Shown: positions 41,889 to 50,983 of the stretch, in pieces
How the letters are laid out: the number at the start of each line of letters is the position of its first letter
Numbering within the stretch: position 1 is the first letter of the stretch
Assembly: GCF_025751535.1 (NCBI RefSeq)
Contig: NZ_JAOWLC010000003.1
Location: 1-64,000, forward strand
Source of the DNA: Lentibacter sp. XHP0401
GTDB taxonomy: Bacteria; Pseudomonadota; Alphaproteobacteria; Rhodobacterales; Rhodobacteraceae
Length of the DNA stretch: 64,000 nucleotides
Reading direction: 5' to 3'
The notes under the pieces: generated by a model
Told to the model about the DNA's origin: nothing
Database searches by the model: none
The model's input: the letters and a program-made list of their open reading frames with translations, nothing else
Position numbers and translations under genes: made by a program

Positions 41889-43553
41889 ATGTTCACGTCA
41901 TCACCAGCCTTCCGGCAATTCACATCCCTTCGCGAAAAGCTGACACTCTCGCCACTGTCGCTGACTCTCCTCACAATCGGTTTTCTGTTCTGTGCCCATA
42001 ACAGAACATTCTGGTCCATCGGGTTTGAGGTCTTCCAAGGGCATCCGCTATCCTTCGCCGCCTTCGTTGCGGCCGTCTTCTTTCTTTTGCTTGCCGCGTT
42101 CAGTCTCTTTGCCTTTCCATGGCTTGCCAAGCCGTTTCTGGCCGCAATGGTCGTGCTCAGCGGCGTCACCTCCTACTACATGGACAGCATGGGCGTGATC
42201 ATCGACCGCGACATGATCCAGAACGTCATGGTCACAACCATGACCGAATCCAAACACCTCATCACCTTCGGCTTCGTGTCGCATGTGCTGGTTTTCGGCG
42301 TCCTGCCTGCGGGTCTGGTGCTGATGGTCAAACTCAAGCCGCAAAGCCTGCTCAAGTCTGCCGCCTTGCCCGTTGTTACCTTTGCAGTCAGCCTCGCACT
42401 CGCAGCGGGCCTTCTGATGAGCGATCTGAAAACCTATTCTTCCATCTTGCGCGAGCGCAAGGATTTCATGAGCAGCTTCCAGCCCGGCCAGCCGCTGGTC
42501 GGAGCCATCCGCTACGCCAAGATGATGTCGCGCACAGCCAATATCGTTGTGGAGCCTCTCGGAGAAGATGCCGCAAAAGGCCCGTCTTACGCCAAAGCAG
42601 ACAAGCCAATGCTCACAATCCTTGTTGCAGGTGAAACCGCCCGCACACAGAATTTCAGCCTCAACGGCTACGCAGTAGAGACAAACCCGAAGCTCGCAAA
42701 ACTGCCCGTGGTTAGCTTCTCCGATGTCTCCTCCTGCGGCACGGCAACGGCGGTGTCCCTGCCTTGCATGTTCTCGGCCTTCAGCCGTGGTAGCTATTCC
42801 TTCGAGAGAGGTATTTCCCAACAAAACCTGCTCGATGTGCTCGATCATGCAGGCCTGAAGGTCGAATGGTGGGATAACAACACAGGCGATAAAGCCATCG
42901 CTGCGCGTGTCGCTTCCCGCTCTCTCACCCATACCGAAAATGAAGAATTTTGCGCCGCAGGCGAATGTATTGATGGTATCTTCATGCAAGAACTCGCCGC
43001 CTACGCCGAAACAATAACCGAAGACACAGTGCTCGTGCTCCACCAGATCGGCAGTCACGGCCCAACCTACTACCTGCGTTACCCCGAAGAATTCGAGCGC
43101 TTCACACCCTCCTGCCGTACGGCCGAGTTCAAAAACTGCACACCCGAAGAAATCACCAACGCTTACGACAACACCATCGCCTATACCGATGAAGTCCTCG
43201 CCCGGACAATCGAGTGGCTCGGAGCACAAGACAAGCTCGACACAGCTCTGCTCTATGTCTCCGATCATGGCGAGTCACTGGGCGAGAACGGCCTTTACCT
43301 GCACGGCTCGCCCTACTTCATGGCGCCCGAGTATCAAACCAAAGTCCCGATGATCCTCTGGATGTCGCAGGCCTTTCAAGACCGCGTTGACGTTTCTCAA
43401 GACTGTATGGCCGACAAGAAAAATGCGACCCTGTCACATGACAACCTGTTTCACTCGGTTCTGGGCCTGCTCGATATCGAAACAGCCGAGCGAAACGCCG
43501 GCCTCGACATCTTCGCCTCCTGCAAAAACGTCTCGAAAGTCGCCAGCAATTGA
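41889..43553 (+). CDS. eptA: Lipid A phosphoethanolamine transferase EptA
   Basis: A 554-residue inner-membrane enzyme that transfers phosphoethanolamine from phosphatidylethanolamine to lipid A, lowering surface charge and polymyxin sensitivity. Five N-terminal helices (to about residue 180) precede the periplasmic sulfatase-fold domain. Its motifs are LTILVAGETARTQNFSLNGY (metal-binding Glu), DVSSCGTATAVSLPCMFS (nucleophile Thr), YVSDHGESLGENGLYLHG (metal Asp/His) and cysteines for disulfides. Downstream psd and pssA supply the donor lipid, and the final two genes encode a PmrAB-like two-component system. Confidence 0.94.
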   Translation: MFTSSPAFRQFTSLREKLTLSPLSLTLLTIGFLFCAHNRTFWSIGFEVFQGHPLSFAAFVAAVFFLLLAAFSLFAFPWLAKPFLAAMVVLSGVTSYYMDSMGVIIDRDMIQNVMVTTMTESKHLITFGFVSHVLVFGVLPAGLVLMVKLKPQSLLKSAALPVVTFAVSLALAAGLLMSDLKTYSSILRERKDFMSSFQPGQPLVGAIRYAKMMSRTANIVVEPLGEDAAKGPSYAKADKPMLTILVAGETARTQNFSLNGYAVETNPKLAKLPVVSFSDVSSCGTATAVSLPCMFSAFSRGSYSFERGISQQNLLDVLDHAGLKVEWWDNNTGDKAIAARVASRSLTHTENEEFCAAGECIDGIFMQELAAYAETITEDTVLVLHQIGSHGPTYYLRYPEEFERFTPSCRTAEFKNCTPEEITNAYDNTIAYTDEVLARTIEWLGAQDKLDTALLYVSDHGESLGENGLYLHGSPYFMAPEYQTKVPMILWMSQAFQDRVDVSQDCMADKKNATLSHDNLFHSVLGLLDIETAERNAGLDIFASCKNVSKVASN

Positions 43554-43718
43554 TAGCCGCACAAACCCCGCCTGAAACGAGACCCTCACACCATGCCCCG
43601 CCTGGATGCAACCTTGACCATGTCACTCAGCACTGGGAGAAGTCCGCGCACGGTGCTAAAGACCAAGGGTCGCGCGCAACCTGCGCCCGCTCCTTTGACC
43701 TGATGTGAAAGACCGCCC

Positions 43719-44411
43719 ATGAATATGCTCAAGATCGTTGCCGTCCCGATGCACAAAGAAGGCCGCAAATTCGTTGCGATTTTCGCCGCAATAACGGCTG
43801 TGCTCTACTTTGTCTGGATGCCCTTGTTTCTGCTGGGCGTCGTCGTCACTGTCTGGTGCTATTACTTCTTCCGCGATCCGGTGCGCGTCATCCCGCAACA
43901 ACAAGGGCTGGTCCTGTCCCCTGCCGATGGCATCGTCTCCCTCATCGAAGATGTCATCCCCTCGCCCGATCTTGGCCTCGGCGATGCGCCCCTCACACGG
44001 GTCTCGGTGTTCATGAATGTGTTCAACTGTCACGTGAACCGCGCGCCTGTTGCAGGCAAAGTCACCCATGTCGTCTATCATCACGGCAAGTTCCTAAACG
44101 CCTCACTCGATAAAGCCAGCGAGCACAACGAGCGCAACAGCATCACCATCGAAACCGATGAAGGTGTGCGCATCGGCGTGGTCCAGATCGCTGGTCTCGT
44201 GGCGCGACGCATCGTCTGTTTCGTGCAAACAGGCAGCATGCTGGGTGTCGGCCACCGCTTTGGCCTCATCCGCTTTGGCAGCCGTCTTGATGTCTACCTG
44301 CCCAAAGGCGTCTCGCCGCTTGTCGCTGTCGGCCAAACCGCCGTGGCAGGCGAGACAGTTCTCGCCGACCTCAAAGACCCGACACGCCAGCGCGTGGGTG
44401 TGCCCGAATGA
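43719..44411 (+). CDS. psd: Phosphatidylserine decarboxylase
   Basis: A 230-residue decarboxylase of the short (type II, Psd-related) form that turns phosphatidylserine into phosphatidylethanolamine. N-terminal helices lead into [22 protein letters not shown]. Conserved blocks include [22 protein letters not shown] and [29 protein letters not shown]. The self-cleavage/pyruvoyl serine is in [12 protein letters not shown]. The start may be the ATG at 43719 or at 43725. A 165-base gap separates it from eptA; no gene or clear terminator is visible there. The stop overlaps the pssA start. Confidence 0.94.
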   Translation: MNMLKIVAVPMHKEGRKFVAIFAAITAVLYFVWMPLFLLGVVVTVWCYYFFRDPVRVIPQQQGLVLSPADGIVSLIEDVIPSPDLGLGDAPLTRVSVFMNVFNCHVNRAPVAGKVTHVVYHHGKFLNASLDKASEHNERNSITIETDEGVRIGVVQIAGLVARRIVCFVQTGSMLGVGHRFGLIRFGSRLDVYLPKGVSPLVAVGQTAVAGETVLADLKDPTRQRVGVPE

Positions 44412-45175
44412 GCGAGCCGCAAAGCATCAAGCTACGCCACATCGTTCCGAGTGTGGTGACGGCCTTCTCGATCTGCGCTGGCATGTCCGCGATACGGATG
44501 AGCCTTGAGGGCCGCATCGAACTGGCGCTCTATTTCGTCCTCCTCGCGGTGTTTCTTGATGCCGCCGATGGCAAGCTTGCGCGCTTCCTCGACAGCGCCA
44601 GCCCCTTTGGCGCCGAGCTTGATACGCTGGCCGATTTCTTCAACTTCGGAATCGTGCCGGGGTTTCTGCTCTACAACACGCTCTACATCGGCACCGAATA
44701 CGCCAGCCTCGGCTTCCTCGCGACACTGGTTCTCGCCGTCTGTTGTGCGCTCAGGCTTGCACGCTTCAACCTCTCGATGCGCAGCACAGAAGTCACGCTC
44801 ATCGCCGATGATCACTTTGTCGGCGTCCCCGCTCCCGCACTGGCCTGCCTCGCGCTCATGCCTGTGTTCATGCATCTCTACGGCTTTAAGGACACCGACC
44901 TTCCGATTGTGCGCGCCGCCTATATCATCGGCGTTGGCCTGCTCGCCGTCAGCACAATCCCGACGTTCTCAATCAAACACGCCAGCATCAAACGTTCGCA
45001 ACTGCCCTTCGCCATCGTCGCAGCGATGGTGCTGGTCATGTGCCTCGTCGTTTACCCCTGGCCCACCCTGATTATGGTGAATCTCATTTACCTTGCTTCG
45101 CTGCCCTTCTCCTACTTTTCAAAATGCAAACACACCAAGGCAATGCAGGAAAATCATGCGAATTCTGCTGATTGA
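44408..45175 (+). CDS. pssA: CDP-diacylglycerol-serine O-phosphatidyltransferase
   Basis: A 255-residue membrane enzyme that makes phosphatidylserine from CDP-diacylglycerol and serine. The CDP-alcohol phosphatidyltransferase motif is complete: [27 protein letters not shown] (D-G-x2-A-R-x8-G-x3-D-x3-D). About seven helices are visible. It overlaps psd by 4 bases and runs 20 bases into the response-regulator gene. psd and pssA are commonly paired; their coupling to eptA and to a regulator is less usual. Confidence 0.94.
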   Translation: MSEPQSIKLRHIVPSVVTAFSICAGMSAIRMSLEGRIELALYFVLLAVFLDAADGKLARFLDSASPFGAELDTLADFFNFGIVPGFLLYNTLYIGTEYASLGFLATLVLAVCCALRLARFNLSMRSTEVTLIADDHFVGVPAPALACLALMPVFMHLYGFKDTDLPIVRAAYIIGVGLLAVSTIPTFSIKHASIKRSQLPFAIVAAMVLVMCLVVYPWPTLIMVNLIYLASLPFSYFSKCKHTKAMQENHANSAD

Positions 45176-45812
45176 AGATGAAGCGGCGCTGGCCCGCCCC
45201 CTGAGCGAGCACCTGCAAGCCGATCATCACATCGTTGAATGGTTCAGCACACTCGACGAAGCCGACAGCGCCATCCGTGCGCTGGAGTATGACGTGGTGC
45301 TGCTTGATCTACAGCTCCCCGATGGCGACGGCCTCGCCTTTCTGAGCAAGCTGCGCGATCAACACATCCGCACGCCTGTCATCATCCTCACAGCCCGTGA
45401 CAAAGTCTCCGACAGAATAGACGGGCTCAACCGTGGTGCCGATGACTACGTGATCAAACCGTTTGATCTTGATGAGGTAAAAGCCCGCATTCACACCGTC
45501 TGTCGCCGCAGCAATGACCTGATGACCCAGAACATCACCCTGCGTGACCTCACCATCTGCCTCTCCGATCAAAGCGTTCAGCGTGCGGGCCAACCCGTCA
45601 GACTCACGTCCAAGGAATGGGGCCTGCTTGAGGTTCTGCTCCGCCGCAAATCAAAGATCGTTCCAAAAGAAAGCCTCGAAGCCGCAATCTATGCCTACGG
45701 TGAAGAGGTCGAAAGCAACGCGCTCGAAGCCCACATCAGCCGCCTGCGCAGCAAACTGGGCAAAGATCTTATCGTCACACACCGCGGTATGGGCTACACC
45801 CTGAACACATGA
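45156..45812 (+). CDS. OmpR-family response regulator (PmrA/QseB-like)
   Basis: A 218-residue regulator. The receiver domain has the acidic pocket [11 protein letters not shown], phospho-acceptor Asp in DVVLLDLQLPDGDG and KPFDLDEVKARI. The winged-helix output domain has LTSKEWGLLEVLLRRKSKIVPKESL and EAHISRLRSKLGKDLIVTHRGMGYTL. The ATG at 45156 follows AGGA and starts exactly at the receiver fold. It overlaps pssA and, by 4 bases, the sensor gene. By family and position it should sense envelope stress and control eptA, perhaps through the CGTAAGGT repeats. Confidence 0.92.
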   Translation: MRILLIEDEAALARPLSEHLQADHHIVEWFSTLDEADSAIRALEYDVVLLDLQLPDGDGLAFLSKLRDQHIRTPVIILTARDKVSDRIDGLNRGADDYVIKPFDLDEVKARIHTVCRRSNDLMTQNITLRDLTICLSDQSVQRAGQPVRLTSKEWGLLEVLLRRKSKIVPKESLEAAIYAYGEEVESNALEAHISRLRSKLGKDLIVTHRGMGYTLNT

Positions 45813-47137
45813 CACACCGCCGCCCGAGCCTGCTCCGTACCCTCTTCAAATCCCTGCTCCTGCCGGGCATCCTCGCCGCTCTTCTCGGGGTCTTCATCGT
45901 CTATAATCTCACCAAAGAGGAATACGACGAGCTGCAAGACGCCAGCCTGATTTCCAAGGCCCACCTGCTCCTGAAACTGGCCGAAGCCGGCAACGCCTCC
46001 GCGCAAGCCTCCTTTTTGTCCTTTGAAACTGACATCCTCAGCCCGGAAGAGCGCTCTGTTTACTGGTTCCTCGACAACACAGGCCAAGTCGCCGCACATT
46101 CACCCGAAGCCACGCCCGATTTGCTGCCCTCACAACTCACCAACGGCATGATCACCGCAAACAACCACCGCTTCGCCATTGTCAGCAGCGGCGACAAGCG
46201 CACCGTTGTCGTCGGCATCCCCATGGACGAGCGCAACGAGGCGATCACCGATGTCCTCATAGGCGTTGTTCTGGGCTTTCTGCTGCTCGGCGTGCTCTTT
46301 TCCGCAGCCGCCTTTCGCGCGGTGCGCAAATCTTCGCGGACCATCGCCAAACTCAGCGAGAATATCGCAAGCAAGGATGAGCACGACCTGTCGCCCATCA
46401 ACAGGCACAATTCCTTCGCCGAGATCGACCCGGCAATCGACACACTCGACACCCTCATGGCACGGCTCGATACAGCCCTCGCCGCCGAGCGCGCCTTTGC
46501 CACCAACGCGGCCCACGAGCTGCGCACCCCCGTCGCCATCGCTCTGGCCCACGCCCAGCGCCTCAAGGCGCAACTGGCCGAGCCCTCATTGGCAAACAAC
46601 GCCGCCGAAATCGAGCAAGGCCTCAAGCGCCTCGCCCGCCTCATCGAGCGCCTTCTGCAAATGTCACGCGCACAGTCGGGCCTCGGCACAACCCCCGCCA
46701 AATCCGATGTCCGCCCAGTCATTTCCATGTTGCTGTCAGAACTGCGCCAGCGCGAACCCTCCGAAGACAGGCTTGCTCTCAAAGAACCAACAGGCATCTG
46801 GCCCAGCCGCGTTGACCGTGACGCGCTGGGCATCATCCTCAACAACCTCTTTGACAACGCCCTGAAATATGCCTCAGGCCCGATGCCCACGGTGGTCGAT
46901 GCAAGCCAACCAGGGCAAATCACTGTGTCCAATGATTGCGAGGCGCTTTCCCCGTCCGATCTTGAAGCCATCCAGCACCGCTTCGTGCGCAAGGAAACCA
47001 AATCCGAAGGCTTTGGCCTCGGCCTCGCAATCGTGCAGCAACTCTGCAATCAGTCAGGATGCACGCTTGAAATTCACTCGCCCCAAACAGGCCGGCAACG
47101 CGGCTTCACAGCCGTCCTCACGCTTCCACCCGAGTAA
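45809..47137 (+). CDS. Sensor histidine kinase (PmrB/QseC-like)
   Basis: A 442-residue membrane kinase. Two helices (LLPGILAALLGVFIVYNLT and VLIGVVLGFLLLGVLFSAAAF) flank a periplasmic domain of about 120 residues. HAMP, the H-box AFATNAAHELRTPVAIALAHAQRLKAQL, N-box NNLFDNALKYA and the G-box FGLGLAIVQQLCNQSG follow. It forms a pair with the overlapping response-regulator gene. The periplasmic sensor has several acidic residues, as in cationic-peptide or metal sensors, but no defined ExxE motif was identified. Confidence 0.92.
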   Translation: MTHRRPSLLRTLFKSLLLPGILAALLGVFIVYNLTKEEYDELQDASLISKAHLLLKLAEAGNASAQASFLSFETDILSPEERSVYWFLDNTGQVAAHSPEATPDLLPSQLTNGMITANNHRFAIVSSGDKRTVVVGIPMDERNEAITDVLIGVVLGFLLLGVLFSAAAFRAVRKSSRTIAKLSENIASKDEHDLSPINRHNSFAEIDPAIDTLDTLMARLDTALAAERAFATNAAHELRTPVAIALAHAQRLKAQLAEPSLANNAAEIEQGLKRLARLIERLLQMSRAQSGLGTTPAKSDVRPVISMLLSELRQREPSEDRLALKEPTGIWPSRVDRDALGIILNNLFDNALKYASGPMPTVVDASQPGQITVSNDCEALSPSDLEAIQHRFVRKETKSEGFGLGLAIVQQLCNQSGCTLEIHSPQTGRQRGFTAVLTLPPE

Positions 47138-47238
47138 CAGCCTTCCGCCCGGTCCTGAGCACTCCGATGGCCCAACGAGAATTTCATTCACAGAGCAGTT
47201 TACCTAAAATTGTTTCGAAGCTTTCACCTGCAAAACAA

Positions 47239-47652
47239 TCAGCGGCAAAGCTTCAACGCTGGGTCAAGCTCAACCATCTGCTCTGCGGTCAGCTTGGTCA
47301 TCTCGCGGCTCTTGCTCCACTTGCCCAGAAACTCCCGCCTGATAACAGGCGTCAGATACTGCGCATTCAAGCCATTAAACCGCCCGTTCAAATTGCTCGC
47401 ATGAAAGCCAAAGCGCTTGCCGCGGATCAGGCAGGCGTTGGGCAAGCTCGTCAACATCGTGCAAGCCGAATTACACTCCCCCAACCGCACCCGCCGCCCG
47501 CTGGCCTTCAGTTCTGCATGTAACGCGGCATACTCGTATGGGTTCCCGCCCGTATCCCCCAATATCGTCAAAGGCCCGCTGCCCTGCACATCCGGCGTAG
47601 TGTTCATAGAACACGCCGCCAGCAACCCGATCACAAGAAAAAGAAATCTCAC
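47239..47652 (-). CDS. Putative periplasmic lipoprotein, COG3904-like
   Basis: A 137-residue protein with a lipoprotein signal (FLFLVIGLLAACSMN; lipobox LAAC, Cys15). The body contains VRLGECNSACTMLTSLPNACLIRGKRFGFHA, the pattern of COG3904-type predicted periplasmic proteins distantly related to Clp-like serine proteases (serine in NSAC, histidine in FHA). It starts with GTG in a GTGA overlap with the glyoxalase-cupin gene. Convergent with the sensor kinase gene 100 bases away; no strong terminator is seen there. Enzymatic activity is not shown. Confidence 0.7.
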   Translation of the reverse strand: MRFLFLVIGLLAACSMNTTPDVQGSGPLTILGDTGGNPYEYAALHAELKASGRRVRLGECNSACTMLTSLPNACLIRGKRFGFHASNLNGRFNGLNAQYLTPVIRREFLGKWSKSREMTKLTAEQMVELDPALKLCR

Positions 47653-48788
47653 GCAACAACCTCAGAGTTAAAATCACCCCTGAGCGCGCATTCCAGAAGC
47701 TCCAGGTTCTCAGAACAGTCCGCATAGCGCGCCACCATATCGGGGGGCAGCACAAAAGCGTCACCCGCTGTCAGCTCGCGCGGTTCCTGCCCCTCGGCAT
47801 GAAGCACCATTGTGCCTTCCATCACGAAGGTAAAGTGAATGTCCGCATCAGTCCGTGTGGCGGGTGGCTCACCGCCCTCAAACCGCACCACCTGAATGCC
47901 GGCAACACCCTTTGTGCCGTCACAAATCCCCGTATCGCGGCAGGTAAAGCAAGGCACGCGGAAAGGCTGCCAAACGGCCCCCTCCTTCACATGATGGACA
48001 AAGCGCTGCCCCTGCCATTCGCGCGCGGGGTCGCCCTGCCCGTTCGGCAAGGTAAACTCGTGGTCAATCGTGGTCACATGGTCCGCAGGCACGCCAATCT
48101 CGATCACCTCGATATCAGGCGAGGCATGGCAAACACGGTGGCGGATTTCGGGCGGCTGGATCACGCAGTCACCTGCGTGCAACCGCATCATATCGCCTTG
48201 GTCTTCATAGAGCACATCAACCCATCCCTTGTAGCAAAAGATAAGCTGGAACCCGACGGTATGGTAATGCACCATATCAGGCACATCGCCGCCGCCGGGC
48301 ACGCGGATATGGCTGGCAATAATCGCTCCGCCAAGCCGTGTTGGCAGCAAGTCGCGGTAGTTCATCCCCGCACGTCCAATCACCCAAGGTGCACTGTCCC
48401 GCAAGCGGCGCACATCAAACATATGTTCGGTTTTGGGCATCACCATCGGCGGGCTGATCTCGTCAATCTCGATGCGCGTCCCGTTCGGCGCCGTCAGCTC
48501 ACGCGCACCGCCCGCAAATCCGTCGGGGTCGCTCGTCAGAATGCGCAATGTCCCCGCAGGCTCCTTCGCCCCCTTCTCGATCCGTAGCCGCAAGCCATGC
48601 CCCGAAAGCACCGCCACGCGCGGGTCATCGGCCGGGAAAATCTCGTCCAGCCGCATCCCGAGCACCTTGGTGTAAAACGGCAGATCGTCGCGCAGCTTAT
48701 CTGTCGGCAGGCGAATTTCGGCGCGAATTTCTCCGCGCGGTGCGCCCTCTAGCGCGCGTGCCGCTTTCTGGCTCGCCTTTCCGCTCAT
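47649..48788 (-). CDS. Glyoxalase/VOC - double cupin fusion protein
   Basis: A 379-residue fusion. Residues 20-115 are a glyoxalase/bleomycin-resistance (VOC) domain (AEIRLPTDKLRDDLPFYTKVLGMRLDEIFPADDPRVAVLSGHGLRLRIEK). Two cupin domains follow: around 175-240 (MVHYHTVGFQLIFCYKGWVDVLYEDQGDMMRLHAGDCVIQPPEIRHRV) and around 290-370 (THFTFV-like FTFVMEGTMVLHAEGQEPRELTAGDAFVLPP). A CFTCRDTGICDGTKG stretch between the cupins may bind metal. Substrate unknown; such fusions are annotated as cupin proteins in Rhodobacteraceae. Overlaps both neighbours by 4 bases. Confidence 0.82.
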   Translation of the reverse strand: MSGKASQKAARALEGAPRGEIRAEIRLPTDKLRDDLPFYTKVLGMRLDEIFPADDPRVAVLSGHGLRLRIEKGAKEPAGTLRILTSDPDGFAGGARELTAPNGTRIEIDEISPPMVMPKTEHMFDVRRLRDSAPWVIGRAGMNYRDLLPTRLGGAIIASHIRVPGGGDVPDMVHYHTVGFQLIFCYKGWVDVLYEDQGDMMRLHAGDCVIQPPEIRHRVCHASPDIEVIEIGVPADHVTTIDHEFTLPNGQGDPAREWQGQRFVHHVKEGAVWQPFRVPCFTCRDTGICDGTKGVAGIQVVRFEGGEPPATRTDADIHFTFVMEGTMVLHAEGQEPRELTAGDAFVLPPDMVARYADCSENLELLECALRGDFNSEVVA

Positions 48789-49378
48789 GCCGCAAGCCTC
48801 CCCCGTGCTGCCTTGAAGCCGTCCCGTTTGCGCACACGGCTGGCGTATTGGTTGAGCTTCTCGTCATCCAGATCAAACTTCGCGCTGATCGCCCATCCAA
48901 GACAATGCACAAGCAAGATATCGGCAATCGTCATCTCCTCACCCATCAGGTAAGGCCCGACCATCCGGTCTGAAATGCGCTTCAGGTTGCGAGAAAATTC
49001 CCACTTAAGCGAGTCCTTCACAGCGGGCACACGCTTCTCTTCAGGCAAAATAAACGAGTGCCGCGCCGCCGTCCAAAGCACCGCATCCACCTCATCAATA
49101 ATCTGGTGAAACCACGCATCCTGCTTGGCCCGCTCCAGCGTCCCTGCTGGGTAGGTAAACTGCCCGTGTTTGTCGGCCAGATAGGTCATGATAGCCGATG
49201 AATCAGTTATCAATTCCCCATCCACCTTCAGCGCAGGCACTTTTCCAGACGGGTTCACCGCCTTCATCTCGTCACTGCCTGCTTTCAGGTCGTGGTGGGT
49301 AAATTCCACACCCATCTCGTCCAACAACCAAAGCACCCGAAACGCACGGCTCGCAACGCCACCAAAGACTTCATACAT
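48785..49378 (-). CDS. Glutathione S-transferase family protein
   Basis: A 197-residue GST. The N-terminal thioredoxin-like domain reads MYEVFGGVASRAFRVLWLLDEMGVEFTHHDL, then GKVPALKVDGELITDSSAIMTYLADKHG with the cis-Pro and the glutathione-binding ESAI-like DSSAI. The all-helical C-terminal domain is complete (PYLMGEEMTIADILLVHCLGWA). I chose the ATG at 49378 after GGGAGAG; an upstream ATG at 49414 would add 12 residues not seen in the family. It is in one unit with the glyoxalase-cupin gene, suggesting related detoxification or ring-cleavage chemistry. Confidence 0.9.
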   Translation of the reverse strand: MYEVFGGVASRAFRVLWLLDEMGVEFTHHDLKAGSDEMKAVNPSGKVPALKVDGELITDSSAIMTYLADKHGQFTYPAGTLERAKQDAWFHQIIDEVDAVLWTAARHSFILPEEKRVPAVKDSLKWEFSRNLKRISDRMVGPYLMGEEMTIADILLVHCLGWAISAKFDLDDEKLNQYASRVRKRDGFKAARGRLAA

Positions 49379-49469
49379 GGTTTCTCTCCCTCGTTTGGGG
49401 CCACGAGACATCAAACGGCAGAAAGCTGCAAGGCCAACAATCAGAGATATCTGTAAGGTGGGTGATAAC

Positions 49470-50498
49470 TCACCGCTTCCCCGCCAGTCCCGCCAGCCTT
49501 ATCAACGTCCGCTCCACCAGAGCCATCTGCGGCGCGGTCTGCCCTGCGCTGCGCAGTTGCAAATCGGTCTCGATAAGATAGCTCAGTGCCTGCTCAAGCT
49601 TCACAGCGCCCCAACCCTGCGCTTGCTTGAGCATCCTGTCGCGGCGCGGCCCGAAGATCGGAGGGCGTAGCCGCGCAATCCCCTGACTCGCCCCCGCAGG
49701 GTCGCTCGCCGCCGCATAGAGCGCTTTGAAATGCCGTGTCGCGCCAATGACAAGCCCGACAGGCTGCACACCCTGCGCCTTGAGCTTCGTCATGATCGGA
49801 TGGATCTGCCCCATCTTGGCCTCGGCCACAACGTTCAGCAAATCATCAAGCGCCGCCTCGGTGCTCTGCGGCGCGCAGGCGGCAATATCCGCGCTGCTCA
49901 CCTCGCTCGCATCGCCGTGTTTATACAGCGAGAGCTTCTCGATGGTCTGGCGAAAGTCCCCCGGCCCCAGCTCGCGGCTCAGTGCCGTAAGGTCGGTCAT
50001 CGCGTCACGGCTCACCTGCGCAAGCCCTGCGTCCTTCAGCATTCCTTCAATCTCGTCGCGCCCCGGCGGGTCGTCATAAATTCCGACAGCATAGGCATTG
50101 CGATGCCCCTCAAAAGCCTTGCGGATTTTCGAGGTCGCCTTGAGCTGCCCGGCGGTAACAATAATCTGCGCGTCACCTTCGGCCCAGTCTTCCAGCGCAG
50201 CCAGAATAGCAGGCGCGGCCAGTTCGGTCGCATCCTCCACAAACGCCACACGCGGACCGGGGAAAAAGCTCACCGCCTTCACCGCGTCCAGAAGCGCGGC
50301 AGGGTCTTTGCGCAAATCGCCCGCAGGCATCCGCACAAGGCGCATCTCTTCGTCGCCCTTGGGGCCAATCAGCGCCTTGATGACCTCTTGCCGCTTCAGC
50401 GCAACGCGCATCCCGTCACTGCCATAAATCAGCAAGCCTGTGCGCGCAGGGTCGGGCTTTTTGAAATACCCCGCCGCCTCGCGCCCACCCAGCTTCAT
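49470..50498 (-). CDS. holA: DNA polymerase III delta subunit
   Basis: A 342-residue clamp-loader subunit that opens the beta sliding clamp. Recognisable are the N-terminal [43 protein letters not shown] and the alphaproteobacterial HolA pattern (FFPGPRVAFVEDATELAAPAILAALEDWAEGDAQIIVTAG; LSLYKHGDASEVSSADIAACAPQSTEAALDDLLNVVAEAK). It overlaps lptE by 4 bases in the conserved leuS-lptE-holA order. Confidence 0.93.
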   Translation of the reverse strand: MKLGGREAAGYFKKPDPARTGLLIYGSDGMRVALKRQEVIKALIGPKGDEEMRLVRMPAGDLRKDPAALLDAVKAVSFFPGPRVAFVEDATELAAPAILAALEDWAEGDAQIIVTAGQLKATSKIRKAFEGHRNAYAVGIYDDPPGRDEIEGMLKDAGLAQVSRDAMTDLTALSRELGPGDFRQTIEKLSLYKHGDASEVSSADIAACAPQSTEAALDDLLNVVAEAKMGQIHPIMTKLKAQGVQPVGLVIGATRHFKALYAAASDPAGASQGIARLRPPIFGPRRDRMLKQAQGWGAVKLEQALSYLIETDLQLRSAGQTAPQMALVERTLIRLAGLAGKR

Positions 50499-50983
50499 GC
50501 CGCTGGCTCAAGCTTAACCGCCATAAGCCGTGTAACAATCTTATCGCCAAGTATAACCATGAGCCGCTCGGTCGCGTCTTTCTCGGCGGCGCGCGTGGCC
50601 GCTGTGCTGCCCGTGGTTGAATAGGCCGTAAAGCTCTGCACAATCCCGCTGCTCACAACCTTACCACCGTCAAGCGCACGCAAAGCATAAGTCGCCTTGC
50701 CCAAAAGATTATACCGCGTCGCCACGTTGTCTGCCGTAATCGCCATACGCTCGGTATCAAGCTCGATCGAGACAGACAGCGCATAGGCCGCGTTGCTCGT
50801 CCGCCCAAGCCGCTCTTCAAGATGCCGCACAAGCAAGTAGCCCTCACGGTCACGCGGCGGGTCAACTTCTATCGCACCAAGCAGCGCGCGCGCGTCACTT
50901 TCGGGCCCATAGACGGGCGTAAACCCGCAAGCCCCCAGCGCCAGCGCGCCCAGCAAAAATGCTCTTCGGTCAAGCAACCACAT
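50495..50983 (-). CDS. lptE: LPS-assembly lipoprotein LptE
   Basis: A 162-residue outer-membrane lipoprotein that plugs the LptD translocon. Signal and lipobox: [21 protein letters not shown] (Cys19), then [21 protein letters not shown], typical of alphaproteobacterial LptE. The C-terminal part carries the [26 protein letters not shown] helix. It starts within leuS (14-base overlap) and overlaps holA. The overlap pattern is common in the order. Confidence 0.92.
   Translation of the reverse strand: MWLLDRRAFLLGALALGACGFTPVYGPESDARALLGAIEVDPPRDREGYLLVRHLEERLGRTSNAAYALSVSIELDTERMAITADNVATRYNLLGKATYALRALDGGKVVSSGIVQSFTAYSTTGSTAATRAAEKDATERLMVILGDKIVTRLMAVKLEPAA

Noticed and set aside
42048-43268. 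406-codon open frame on the minus strand over eptA
   Set aside because: It mirrors the eptA coding sequence, has no recognisable domain and no ribosome site; eptA motifs are complete on the plus strand.
46060-47049. 329-codon open frame on the minus strand over the sensor kinase
   Set aside because: Serine- and arginine-rich shadow of a clear histidine kinase gene; no independent support.
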